A stretch of DNA of 64,000 nt from Spirosoma sp. KCTC 42546 (GTDB lineage: Bacteria > Bacteroidota > Bacteroidia > Cytophagales > Spirosomataceae). The position numbers were made by a program, and so were the translations under genes. Of the stretch, positions 54,156 through 62,083 are shown piece by piece. The notes under the pieces were generated by a model. It ran no database searches. It was not told the DNA's origin and saw nothing but the letters and a program-made list of their open reading frames with translations. The stretch's first letter is position 1. Every line of letters starts with the position of its first letter. Location: positions 4,258,501-4,322,500 of the forward strand of contig NZ_CP041360.1 in the NCBI RefSeq assembly GCF_006965485.1, read 5' to 3'.

Positions 54156-54245
54156 ATGATGAATTATGAATGATGAGTGATGAATGATGAACAACAAATG
54201 GTCTATGCGAACTCATTCATCATTCATCACTCATAATTCATCATT
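54156..54245. repeat. Imperfect hairpin of aatgatgaatt words
   Basis: Left arm 54156-54190 and right arm 54213-54245 pair over about 30 bases with a 7-base bulge. It fills the isomerase-kinase gap and ends 3 bases before the kinase start. Confidence 0.75.
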
Positions 54246-54248
54246 GAT

Positions 54249-55523
54249 TTACAGTCCCGTTGCTACTGTTTTGGCTCCCCGCTCGCCAATGAGTTGCTGG
54301 CGAACGTTCAGTTGCCGATAAAGGCCCAGTGGATTCAAGGCGGCACCAGCCCGCCGACGAGCTTCGGCAACTAAGGGCCGAACATCCGTCCGGAAGGCAT
54401 CTTGCAGAATTTCCTGAGCACGAACCGGATCGTTGGCTTCACGAGCTTCTTCTAAGGCAGCACGATCAACTAACAACGCCTGCGCATAAGCGAGTTGAAT
54501 GGCTTCTACCGACTGGAGCAGGTCTTCGAGTGGGTCTTTCACATTGTGGCTGGCATCAATCATCCAGCCAAGGTCTTTGGCATGATTCATAGCCCGAGCG
54601 TCCAGCCCATCCACCAGTTCAGTGAAAATCAGGAATAACTGGTAAGGCTTGATGCTACCCGCCGTCAGGTCGTCGTCGCCGTATTTGGAGTCATTAAAAT
54701 GGAAACCACCCAGTTTGCCCTGGTGTAACAGAATAGCCACAATCTGTTCGATGTTGGCATTGGGTAAATGGTGCCCCAAATCCACTAGCGTAAAGGCCTT
54801 TGGCCCGAGTTTGCTGGCGTACAGAAAACTGCTACCCCAATCGCCTACGGTCATCGAATAGAAATTCGGTTCAAATGCTTTGTACTCTACAAATAGCTTC
54901 CAGTCGTCGGGCAGGGCCGCGTAAATCTCCTCCAGGCTGGAAAGTGTCCGATCAAAGGCCTTACGGAAATTAAGTTGACCCGGGAAACAGGAACCGTCTG
55001 ATAACCAGACCGTCAGCGCATCAGATCCCAGGGCTACGCCATGCCGGATTACCTCAATATTATGGTCGATAGCCTGTTGCCGAATAGCCGGATCGGTATG
55101 TTGTAAGGAGCCAAATTTATAGCTCAGGTTTTGGTCGGGCTGATCCTGGAATGTGTTGGAGTTCACGGCATCGAAGCGCAGCCCGTGCTTAGCAGCAAGT
55201 TGTTTGATCGCTTCTGGATCTGTTGGGATGTCCCAGGGGATGTGCAGTGAAATAGCCCCGCTGGCCCGGTTTAGGGCGTGCAGCAAGCCAACATCCGCAA
55301 TTTTTTCTTCCAGCGAACGAGGCTCTCCCCCACCCGGGAAACGGCCAAAACGGGTTCCGCCCGTGCCCAGCGCCCAGCTCGGTATGGCAATCTGGAAATC
55401 AATCAGTTTCTGAATAATTGGTTCCGCCGTAGCGACCTCCTGCGTCCAGTACGACAATTTCCGTTGGTGACCTTCCAACTGCGACTGGTTATAATCAGCA
55501 ATATGTTCGGGTTCGAGTTGCAT
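54249..55523 (-). CDS. rhaI: L-rhamnose isomerase
   Basis: The 424-residue product converts L-rhamnose to L-rhamnulose. It is a TIM barrel of the xylose-isomerase-like group: SWALGTGGTRFGRFPGGGEP, then AVNSNTFQDQPDQ, WLSDGSCFPGQ, the metal-site blocks FVEYKAFEPNFY and LVDLGHHLPNANIEQ, and GGFHFNDSKYGDDD. Glu, Asp and His residues in these blocks fit a divalent metal site. This is the RhaI type rather than the E. coli RhaA type. It lies between the aldolase/dehydrogenase and kinase genes in one direction, with a hairpin in each gap. Confidence 0.93.
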   Translation of the reverse strand: MQLEPEHIADYNQSQLEGHQRKLSYWTQEVATAEPIIQKLIDFQIAIPSWALGTGGTRFGRFPGGGEPRSLEEKIADVGLLHALNRASGAISLHIPWDIPTDPEAIKQLAAKHGLRFDAVNSNTFQDQPDQNLSYKFGSLQHTDPAIRQQAIDHNIEVIRHGVALGSDALTVWLSDGSCFPGQLNFRKAFDRTLSSLEEIYAALPDDWKLFVEYKAFEPNFYSMTVGDWGSSFLYASKLGPKAFTLVDLGHHLPNANIEQIVAILLHQGKLGGFHFNDSKYGDDDLTAGSIKPYQLFLIFTELVDGLDARAMNHAKDLGWMIDASHNVKDPLEDLLQSVEAIQLAYAQALLVDRAALEEAREANDPVRAQEILQDAFRTDVRPLVAEARRRAGAALNPLGLYRQLNVRQQLIGERGAKTVATGL

Positions 55524-55532
55524 AAGGGATTG

Positions 55533-55626
55533 GGTTTATGGTTTGAGGTTTACGATTTTCAGTTTACGGTTGGCTAACGCGGGAAATGCTGGCGCGTCAG
55601 CCAACCGTAAACTGAAAACCATAAAC
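55533..55626. repeat. 20-bp perfect hairpin with outer 8-bp arm
   Basis: Inner arms 55556-55575 and 55599-55618 are exact complements; outer gtttatgg/ccataaac (55533-55540 and 55619-55626) extends it across a 15-base bulge. It lies in the aldolase-isomerase gap. Confidence 0.8.
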
Positions 55627-55638
55627 CATATACCTACT

Positions 55639-57744
55639 TCACCGGACAAACGCCATCGCTACACCACCATCTACATTCAGGACGTTGCCGGTGGATTTAG
55701 ACAACAGGCCATTGGTGAAGGCCAGACAGGCATTGGCGATATCGTCTGGGAGGATGATTTCGTTCAATAGCGTCCGCTTGGCATAGTATGCGGGTAGCTC
55801 TGGTACAGTGATACCGTATGCTTTAGCACGGCCTTCGGCCCAGGCACCTGCCCAGATTTTCGAATCAGAAATAACCGCATCGGGATTCACCACATTCACC
55901 CGGATATGGTCTTTGCCTAACTCAGCCGCATTCAGGCGACTCAGGTGTAGCTGCGCTGCTTTGGCCGAACCGTAGCCTGCATTATTGGGACCGGATACCA
56001 GCGCATTCTTGCTGACAATATTAAGTACATCGCCACCTAATTTCTGCTTCCGCATCACCTCAACCGCTTTCTGAGTCACTAAAAACTGGCCTTTTACCAA
56101 TACGTCGTACAGTAGATCCCAATCTTTTTCGGTATGCTCCTCAATGGGTTTGGAGATACTCAAACCCGCACAGTTGACTACAATATCAACGCCACCAAAA
56201 GCCAGCGCAGCTGTATCAAACGTAGCGGCAATTGTTTCGCCTTTTGTTACATCTAACTGATCAGCTGCGTAAGCATCTTTACCATATTGCTTCAGGAATT
56301 CCTCCTTCGCACCTGCCAGCCGGTCGGCATCGTTGTCGTTGATGACCACAACCGCGCCTTCAGCCAGGAATTTCTTGGCGATAGCCTTTCCGATCCCACC
56401 TGCACTACCCGTAATCAGGGCAATTTTACCCGAAAGTGGTTTTGGTTTCGGCATCCTCTGGAGTTTAGCTTCTTCCAACAGCCAGTATTCAATATCGAAC
56501 GCTTCCTGTTCGGGCAGACCAACGTAATCGGATACGGCTTCGGCGCCCTTCATTACGTTAATGGCGTTGGTATAAAATTCTGCGGCTACACGCGCCGTTT
56601 GCTTGTCTTTTGCAAAGGTGAACATCCCCACCGCTGGCCACAGTAAAACGACTGGATTTGGATCACGGATGGCCGGACTATTGTCATGTTTGCAACGCTC
56701 GTAGTAAGCGGTGTAATCGGCACGGTAATCGGCGAACGCCTTTTCCAGATAGGCAATGCTATCCTCACCAGCCAATTGAGCCGGGTCCAGTACCAGCGGA
56801 CGAATTTTAGTACGCAGGAAGTGATCAGGGCAGCTGGTACCCAAACGAGCCAGGCGTGGCAGGTCACCTGAGTTAACGAATTCCAGCACGCGTGCATCGT
56901 CCGTAAAATGACCGATCATCTGGCGATGGCCCGAAGCCAGCCCACGCAATACTGGCATTAAAGCAGCGGCCTGTTTTTTACGAGTATCGGCATCCGTGTT
57001 TTCAACCACTTGTCCACCAAATACCGGGCGTTTCTTGCCATAATTCTGGTTTAGGTACTCAGACGCCTGCTCAATGACTTCCAGGGTATTTATATACGAT
57101 TCGTAGGAGGTATCTCCCCAGGTAAACAAACCGTGTCCACCCAGAATAATGCCCCGCAGATTCGGGTTCTTTTGAATCGCTTCTTCCAGTTTCAACCCAA
57201 GGTCGAAACCAGGACGCTGCCAGGGAATCCAGGCCATCTTATCGCCCCATATTTCGTGCATAATTGCTTCCCCATCGCGGCTGGCGGCAATGGCAATCAG
57301 TGCATCCGGGTGCAGGTGGTCAATATGTTTAAATGGCAGTAGGCCATGTAAGGGTGTATCAATGGATGGAGCAGCACATTTTGGGTCGAACAGACAGTGA
57401 TCGAAAAGACCAACCATTTCGTCCTCAAAAGCCAACCCCCTGTAACGGCTTTTCAACGCATGTAAACGTTCTACGTACAGATTTGCGCAGCCTTTTTTAG
57501 TGAGTGTACCAATATCGCCCCCAGACCCTTTTACCCACATTACTTCAACAGGATCGCCAGTAAGCGGGTTAGTTTCCATCAACTTAACCGATGTATTTCC
57601 TCCGGCATAGTTAGTCAGGCGCAGATCGGCACCAAGCAAATTGGAGCGGTAAATAAACAAAGCCACTTCGTCACCGGCCAGCTCGGCTGCCTTATTCTCA
57701 TCCCAGAGGTAGCTAACGTAGTTGAACGCTTGCGTTGTATTCAT
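55639..57744 (-). CDS. Bifunctional rhamnulose-phosphate aldolase / lactaldehyde dehydrogenase
   Basis: The 701-residue product fuses two enzymes. Residues about 1-430 form a class II aldolase with a His-rich zinc site (GLLPFKHIDHLHPD, GGHGLFTWGD), which splits L-rhamnulose 1-phosphate into dihydroxyacetone phosphate and L-lactaldehyde. Residues about 440-701 form a short-chain dehydrogenase with GSAGGIGKAIAKK and the Tyr-x-x-x-Lys pair in NAGYGSAKAAQ, acting on the lactaldehyde. The fusion means the reactive aldehyde can be passed on at once. It is the first gene of the cluster on this strand; divergent from rhaT. Confidence 0.93.
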   Translation of the reverse strand: MNTTQAFNYVSYLWDENKAAELAGDEVALFIYRSNLLGADLRLTNYAGGNTSVKLMETNPLTGDPVEVMWVKGSGGDIGTLTKKGCANLYVERLHALKSRYRGLAFEDEMVGLFDHCLFDPKCAAPSIDTPLHGLLPFKHIDHLHPDALIAIAASRDGEAIMHEIWGDKMAWIPWQRPGFDLGLKLEEAIQKNPNLRGIILGGHGLFTWGDTSYESYINTLEVIEQASEYLNQNYGKKRPVFGGQVVENTDADTRKKQAAALMPVLRGLASGHRQMIGHFTDDARVLEFVNSGDLPRLARLGTSCPDHFLRTKIRPLVLDPAQLAGEDSIAYLEKAFADYRADYTAYYERCKHDNSPAIRDPNPVVLLWPAVGMFTFAKDKQTARVAAEFYTNAINVMKGAEAVSDYVGLPEQEAFDIEYWLLEEAKLQRMPKPKPLSGKIALITGSAGGIGKAIAKKFLAEGAVVVINDNDADRLAGAKEEFLKQYGKDAYAADQLDVTKGETIAATFDTAALAFGGVDIVVNCAGLSISKPIEEHTEKDWDLLYDVLVKGQFLVTQKAVEVMRKQKLGGDVLNIVSKNALVSGPNNAGYGSAKAAQLHLSRLNAAELGKDHIRVNVVNPDAVISDSKIWAGAWAEGRAKAYGITVPELPAYYAKRTLLNEIILPDDIANACLAFTNGLLSKSTGNVLNVDGGVAMAFVR

Positions 57745-58030
57745 AAATAGTTAAATAAGTAGTATCCGACAGTAATCTTGTTTTGTACAAAGTACGTTAG
57801 GCTAATTTTCTCCTGCTTCATGTACTCTCCTGTTATAATCACATTATAATGGCAAAAAACATGAACTGCTTTTTCTAGTCCAGTTGGGCGAATATACAGG
57901 AGAGAACAGGTAGGTTTTAGCAACGAACAAGGATAAATTTGAAAATTATGACGGGACTGTCTATAGGGCTCCGCTTGTCCCGCACGAATACATTACTTAT
58001 ACATAATTCATCATTTATAATCAGACAATA
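57745..58030. promoter_or_regulatory. Divergent control region of rhaT and the rhamnose operon
   Basis: This 286-base gap holds both promoters. A ttttgtacaaag palindrome (57780-57791) is the best candidate operator seen. No regulator gene is in the window, so a rhamnose-responsive protein must lie elsewhere. Confidence 0.4.
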
Positions 58031-59068
58031 GTGGCTGTAATCTGGGGTGTTATATTTCATGCGCTGGGGGGATTTGCCTCTGGCAGTTTTTATTTACCGT
58101 ACAAGAAAGTAAAAGGCTGGGCCTGGGAAAGCTATTGGCTCATAGGCGGTTTGTTCTCTTGGGTAGCGGCTCCCCTTCTCCTTGGCTCAATCACTGTTCC
58201 CAATCTATTTGGTGTGCTGGCTCAATCATCCAGTGAAACCATTTTCTGGACCTATTTCTGGGGTGTTCTTTGGGGCTTTGGGGGATTAACCTTTGGGCTA
58301 GCAATGCGCTATCTGGGTCTATCGCTTGGTATGGCCGTTACGCTGGGGCTTTGTGCCGTTTTTGGAACCCTGGTACCTCCTATCTGGCAAGGTCAGTTTG
58401 GGGAGCTTATCGGCACCCTCTCTGGTCAGGTCATTGTGCTGGGCCTGGGGGTTTGTGTATTAGGCATTTCTGTTTGTGGCATTGCCGGAATGATGAAAGA
58501 ACGAAGCTTAACCGATGCCCAGAAGAAAGCGTCAATTGCGGAGTTCGATATTCGCAAGGGGCTAATGGTTGCTATATTTTCGGGGGTCATGAGTGCGTGT
58601 TTCTCGTTTGGCCTGACAGCCGGGCAACCTATTGCTGAACTGGCTGTCAGGAACGGGACCGATCCACTCTATATGAATAATGCAGCACTGGTCATTATTC
58701 TGTTAGGCGGCCTGACGACCAATCTTATCTGGACAATCTACCTGAATATCAAGAACCGCACGTATACCGATTATCGAAATGTTTCGACCCCCATTCTCAT
58801 GAATGTTTTATTCTGCGCGATGGCTGGGTTTACCTGGTACTTCCAGTTCTTTTTCTATGGCATGGGCGACAGTAAAATGGGAGAATATCGCTTTTCAGGC
58901 TGGACTCTCCATATGGCATTTATCATTGCCTTCAGTAGCTTCTGGGGCCTGTATCTGCACGAGTGGAAAGGCGCTAACCCGAAAACCATGCGCACCATTA
59001 CCTTAGGAATCCTACTGGTTGTGTTCTCAACAGTGGTTGTGGGGGTTGGCAATTATCTGGCTGCATAA
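58031..59068 (+). CDS. rhaT: L-rhamnose/proton symporter
   Basis: The start is a GTG at 58031; no ATG fits the N-terminus. The 345-residue product has ten membrane helices and family blocks such as GGFASGSFYLPYKKVKGWAW, GLTFGLAMRYLGLSLGM and FSGVMSACFSFGLTAGQP. It brings L-rhamnose across the inner membrane with protons. It is divergent from the rhamnose operon and shares its control region. A perfect 25-bp hairpin lies 13 bases past its stop. Confidence 0.94.
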   Translation: MAVIWGVIFHALGGFASGSFYLPYKKVKGWAWESYWLIGGLFSWVAAPLLLGSITVPNLFGVLAQSSSETIFWTYFWGVLWGFGGLTFGLAMRYLGLSLGMAVTLGLCAVFGTLVPPIWQGQFGELIGTLSGQVIVLGLGVCVLGISVCGIAGMMKERSLTDAQKKASIAEFDIRKGLMVAIFSGVMSACFSFGLTAGQPIAELAVRNGTDPLYMNNAALVIILLGGLTTNLIWTIYLNIKNRTYTDYRNVSTPILMNVLFCAMAGFTWYFQFFFYGMGDSKMGEYRFSGWTLHMAFIIAFSSFWGLYLHEWKGANPKTMRTITLGILLVVFSTVVVGVGNYLAA

Positions 59069-59081
59069 GATCACATTAAGT

Positions 59082-59139
59082 AACGCACAGAAGCCGGTCA
59101 AAGCAATAATAAATTTGCTTTGACCGGCTTCTGTGCGTT
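59082..59139. terminator. 25-bp perfect hairpin after rhaT
   Basis: Arms 59082-59106 and 59115-59139 are exact complements with an 8-base loop. Confidence 0.75.
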
Positions 59140-59333
59140 GGCTTATATGGCTAAATTGCAACTTAACAACCTGCAGATACCGATAGTAGATTAAAAAGTC
59201 ATTAAATTGCCAACGTTTATCGGTCGAGAAACCCGGTGATCAGTTTTACCAAAATGCACCCATAGTCTATGCATTTATGAAAACCACTTTTTTCGCTTTC
59301 GAATCGATTAAAAATTAACACTAAGCCAACAAA

Positions 59334-59960
59334 ATGGATATTGCACGAATCTTTAAAAACAATCAAAATTGGGTTCAAAAGAAGCTAGACATAGAACCAA
59401 CTTACTTTAGTGATCTCTCTAAAGGACAAACTCCAGATATCCTCTATATTGGTTGTTCAGATAGCCGTGTATCAGCCGAGGAGCTTATGGGCGTTTCGCC
59501 CGGTGAAGTGTTTGTGCTTAGAAACATTGCGAATATGGTTCCCAATACGGATCTGGGAGTAATGTCAGTTATTAACTACGCCGTGGTAAACCTTAAAGTA
59601 AATCACATCGTGGTGTGCGGTCATTACTATTGTGGTGGCGTCCAGGCAGCTATGAAATCAGCAGACCTGGGCATATTGAATCCATGGCTGAGAAACATCC
59701 GTGACGTATATCGTATGCATAGGGATGAATTAAATGCTATTACAGACGAAGAACTACGTTATAAACGATTAGTAGAATTGAATGTCGAAGAACAATGTAT
59801 AAATGTTCTCAAAACGGCAGAGGTGCAAAAAGCCCAGCTGGATCGAAATCTTACCGTTCATGGATGGGTTTTTGATGTACACTCAGGCAAGTTGATCGAC
59901 CTGCAAATTGACTTTATAAAACTTTTAGAAAACATCAAGGAAATTTATCGTCTCGATTGA
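59334..59960 (+). CDS. Beta-class carbonic anhydrase
   Basis: The 208-residue product hydrates CO2 to bicarbonate. Zinc ligands are Cys41 (GCSDSR, with the Asp-Arg dyad at 43 and 45), His97 and Cys100 (HYYCGG). The block FVLRNIANMVPNTD is also typical of the family. No signal peptide, so it is cytoplasmic. The gene is AT-rich compared with its neighbours. It converges with metF and a hairpin with T run lies between the two. There is no bicarbonate transporter gene next to it. Confidence 0.95.
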   Translation: MDIARIFKNNQNWVQKKLDIEPTYFSDLSKGQTPDILYIGCSDSRVSAEELMGVSPGEVFVLRNIANMVPNTDLGVMSVINYAVVNLKVNHIVVCGHYYCGGVQAAMKSADLGILNPWLRNIRDVYRMHRDELNAITDEELRYKRLVELNVEEQCINVLKTAEVQKAQLDRNLTVHGWVFDVHSGKLIDLQIDFIKLLENIKEIYRLD

Positions 59961-59987
59961 AACAACCCTCAAACTGATTGGGGTCAT

Positions 59988-60038
59988 TAGCAAAAAGCCA
60001 TCAAATAGTCGTTCTGACTATCCGATGGCTTTTTGCTA
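59988..60038. terminator. Bidirectional terminator
   Basis: Arms 59988-60002 and 60024-60038 are exact 15-base complements ending in T-rich and A-rich runs. They serve the carbonic anhydrase gene and metF, which converge here. Confidence 0.7.
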
Positions 60039-60995
60039 GAATATCTCCCTTGCAATTTTAATCACATTATCAGCTTTTCCCATCGTATAGAAGTGCAACA
60101 CTGGCGCACCGGCAGCTACAAGTTCACGGCATTGCTGAATGCACCACTCTACGCCTACTTGCCGGGCCTGCTGATCATTCTCGCAGGCTTCAACCATCTT
60201 AACCAGGTCTTCGGGTAATTCCAGATGGAAAAGCTTCGGTAAAATCTGGATTTGTTTGCGCGTACTAAGGGGTTTCAGTCCCGGAATAATTGGCACGGTA
60301 ATGCCTTCCTGACGACATCGGTCCACAAAATCCAGATACTTCTTATTGTCGAAAAACATCTGCGTCACGATGTAATCGGCGCCTTTGTCGATTTTCTGTT
60401 TGAGGTAATGAAAATCACTGTCGTGGTTAACGGCTTCAAAATGTTTTTCGGGATAAGCCGCTACGCCGATACAGAAGTTACTGGGAGCCAAGGGGGTATC
60501 TTCTTCATGCAAATACATTCCCCGGTTCATGTTGGCCACCTGTTCCACTAATTCGCTGGCGTATGTATAGCCATTCTCTTTGGCTTTAAAAGTCGTGAAC
60601 GGTTTCGCCGGATCACCCCTGAGCACCAAGGCGTTATCGATGCCCAAATAATGCAGGTCGATCAGAAAATCTTCAGTTTCTTCGCGGGAGAAACCACCAC
60701 AAAGGACATGGGGTACTGGATCAACGCCGAAACGGTGCATAATAGCCGAACAGATCCCTACCGTACCCGGCCGTTTACGCGTTACAATTTTCTGGATAGT
60801 GCCGTCGGGCAACGGCCGTTCGATGTATTCTTCACGATGGTAGGTTACGTCAATGAAAGGTGGCTTGAACTCCATCAGCGGCTCGATGTTGTCGAGCAGG
60901 TTCTTCAGATTATCCCCTTTGATCGGTGGAATTACTTCAATCGAAAAAATCGGTTTGCCGTTAGCAGCCTTAATGTGGTCGGTAATTTTTGTCAT
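60036..60995 (-). CDS. metF: Methylenetetrahydrofolate reductase
   Basis: The 319-residue product reduces 5,10-methylene- to 5-methyl-tetrahydrofolate for methionine synthesis, using FAD. Key parts are FSIEVIPPIKGDNLKNLL near the start, PPFIDVTYHREEY, HVLCGGFSREETEDF, NALVLRGDPAKPF, and the FAD-site block DYIVTQMFFDN. The C-terminus is WCIQQCRELVAAGAPVLHFY. Length fits bacterial MetF; no eukaryote-type regulatory domain is present. No riboswitch could be recognised upstream. Confidence 0.96.
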   Translation of the reverse strand: MTKITDHIKAANGKPIFSIEVIPPIKGDNLKNLLDNIEPLMEFKPPFIDVTYHREEYIERPLPDGTIQKIVTRKRPGTVGICSAIMHRFGVDPVPHVLCGGFSREETEDFLIDLHYLGIDNALVLRGDPAKPFTTFKAKENGYTYASELVEQVANMNRGMYLHEEDTPLAPSNFCIGVAAYPEKHFEAVNHDSDFHYLKQKIDKGADYIVTQMFFDNKKYLDFVDRCRQEGITVPIIPGLKPLSTRKQIQILPKLFHLELPEDLVKMVEACENDQQARQVGVEWCIQQCRELVAAGAPVLHFYTMGKADNVIKIAREIF

Positions 60996-61183
60996 TTGTC
61001 AAATACAAGGGAACCGCATCGGCGGACCGGCAGATTTATATGATTTTGTTAATCAGTTATGATTGTTTATATCGTTGCCCCCAGATTTTTTACACTTTAC
61101 TCTCACCAATCATCCTGAAATTATATTCATCATAAAAATCTGCCGGGGCCGCCCGTGCGGTTCTATCAACTATTGGAGCAACG

Positions 61184-62053
61184 TTAACGCGAAAACACGG
61201 CCAACCGCATGTAAATTCCATTGGAAAAACCCGTACTCCAGGGCTGAATATCCAGTCTACGCCCGAGTTCGCTCTTGTTTTTCACTTCATGCAGTTTTGG
61301 AATACCCCAGCCTACTAATGAGCCGAAGGCGGCACCAGCTAGTAGATCAGACGGATAGTGCAGCCCACCCTCATAACGCAACACAGCCGTGGCCGTAGCC
61401 AATCCCAGTGAACCTACCCAAACAACAGGCTTTAATTTAGAATGAGGAAAATAATGGCGAAACACTTCGCTCGTGAAAACGGCGGTAGCAAATGCATTGG
61501 TCGCATGACCCGAAAAAAACGACTGTCGGGCATCTCGGGTAAGTTTTTCATCCATAGGGGCCGACGGATTATACACAAAGGGTCGGGTACGTTGCGTTAT
61601 GCCTTTCACGGTTCGTTCAATGCCGTTTGCAATCAGCATTGTTTCAATGAACATCACTCCCACTGTTTTAATATCCTGTCGCATTGACTTTGTTCCAACA
61701 GTAAGCAGGCCAGCGAGAGCAAAATTACCGGCCAGCGTAACGTCACTTAGACGGTCGGCCGAGCTAGACCAGCGATAAACTGCCTTCCGATCCAGTGCAT
61801 TGATATCATCGGGGCTAAGGGCACTAATCTCAGCTTGTGTCAGTGGCTCAATGCTATGACTTAGGGCAACCGAAGCTCCCAAAGACACCGCCCCTACGCC
61901 CATCCACGTAACTTCCCGACTCGTTTTGAGCTGGTAAGGGGACTGGGCAAAGGTTGGTTGAATGAATAGTGAACAATGTAGAATGAATAATGATGAGATA
62001 ATATGTTTTTTAAATCGGGCTACATCCAGGCTATTCGTGCGTTTTTTCATCAT
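61184..62053 (-). CDS. PAP2-family phosphatase, exported
   Basis: The 289-residue product carries the three phosphatase motifs in order: GITQRTRPF, SFFSGHATNAF, and RYEGGLHYPSDLLAG, with His and Asp for catalysis. Such membrane or periplasmic proteins dephosphorylate lipid pyrophosphates or similar compounds. The first 36 residues include HIISSLFILHCSLFI, which is encoded by repeat-like DNA; it still works as a signal segment. A 12-bp inverted repeat spans the start codon. It follows the helicase gene with a 30-base gap. The start could be the first or second Met. Confidence 0.88.
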   Translation of the reverse strand: MMKKRTNSLDVARFKKHIISSLFILHCSLFIQPTFAQSPYQLKTSREVTWMGVGAVSLGASVALSHSIEPLTQAEISALSPDDINALDRKAVYRWSSSADRLSDVTLAGNFALAGLLTVGTKSMRQDIKTVGVMFIETMLIANGIERTVKGITQRTRPFVYNPSAPMDEKLTRDARQSFFSGHATNAFATAVFTSEVFRHYFPHSKLKPVVWVGSLGLATATAVLRYEGGLHYPSDLLAGAAFGSLVGWGIPKLHEVKNKSELGRRLDIQPWSTGFSNGIYMRLAVFSR

Positions 62054-62061
62054 TCTACATT
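61975..62061. repeat. 12-bp inverted repeat spanning the PAP2 start
   Basis: Arms 61975-61986 (inside the signal-peptide codons) and 62050-62061 are exact complements; the second arm includes the start codon at 62053-62051. Confidence 0.7.
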
Positions 62062-62083
62062 AACCATTATACATTTTTCATTA

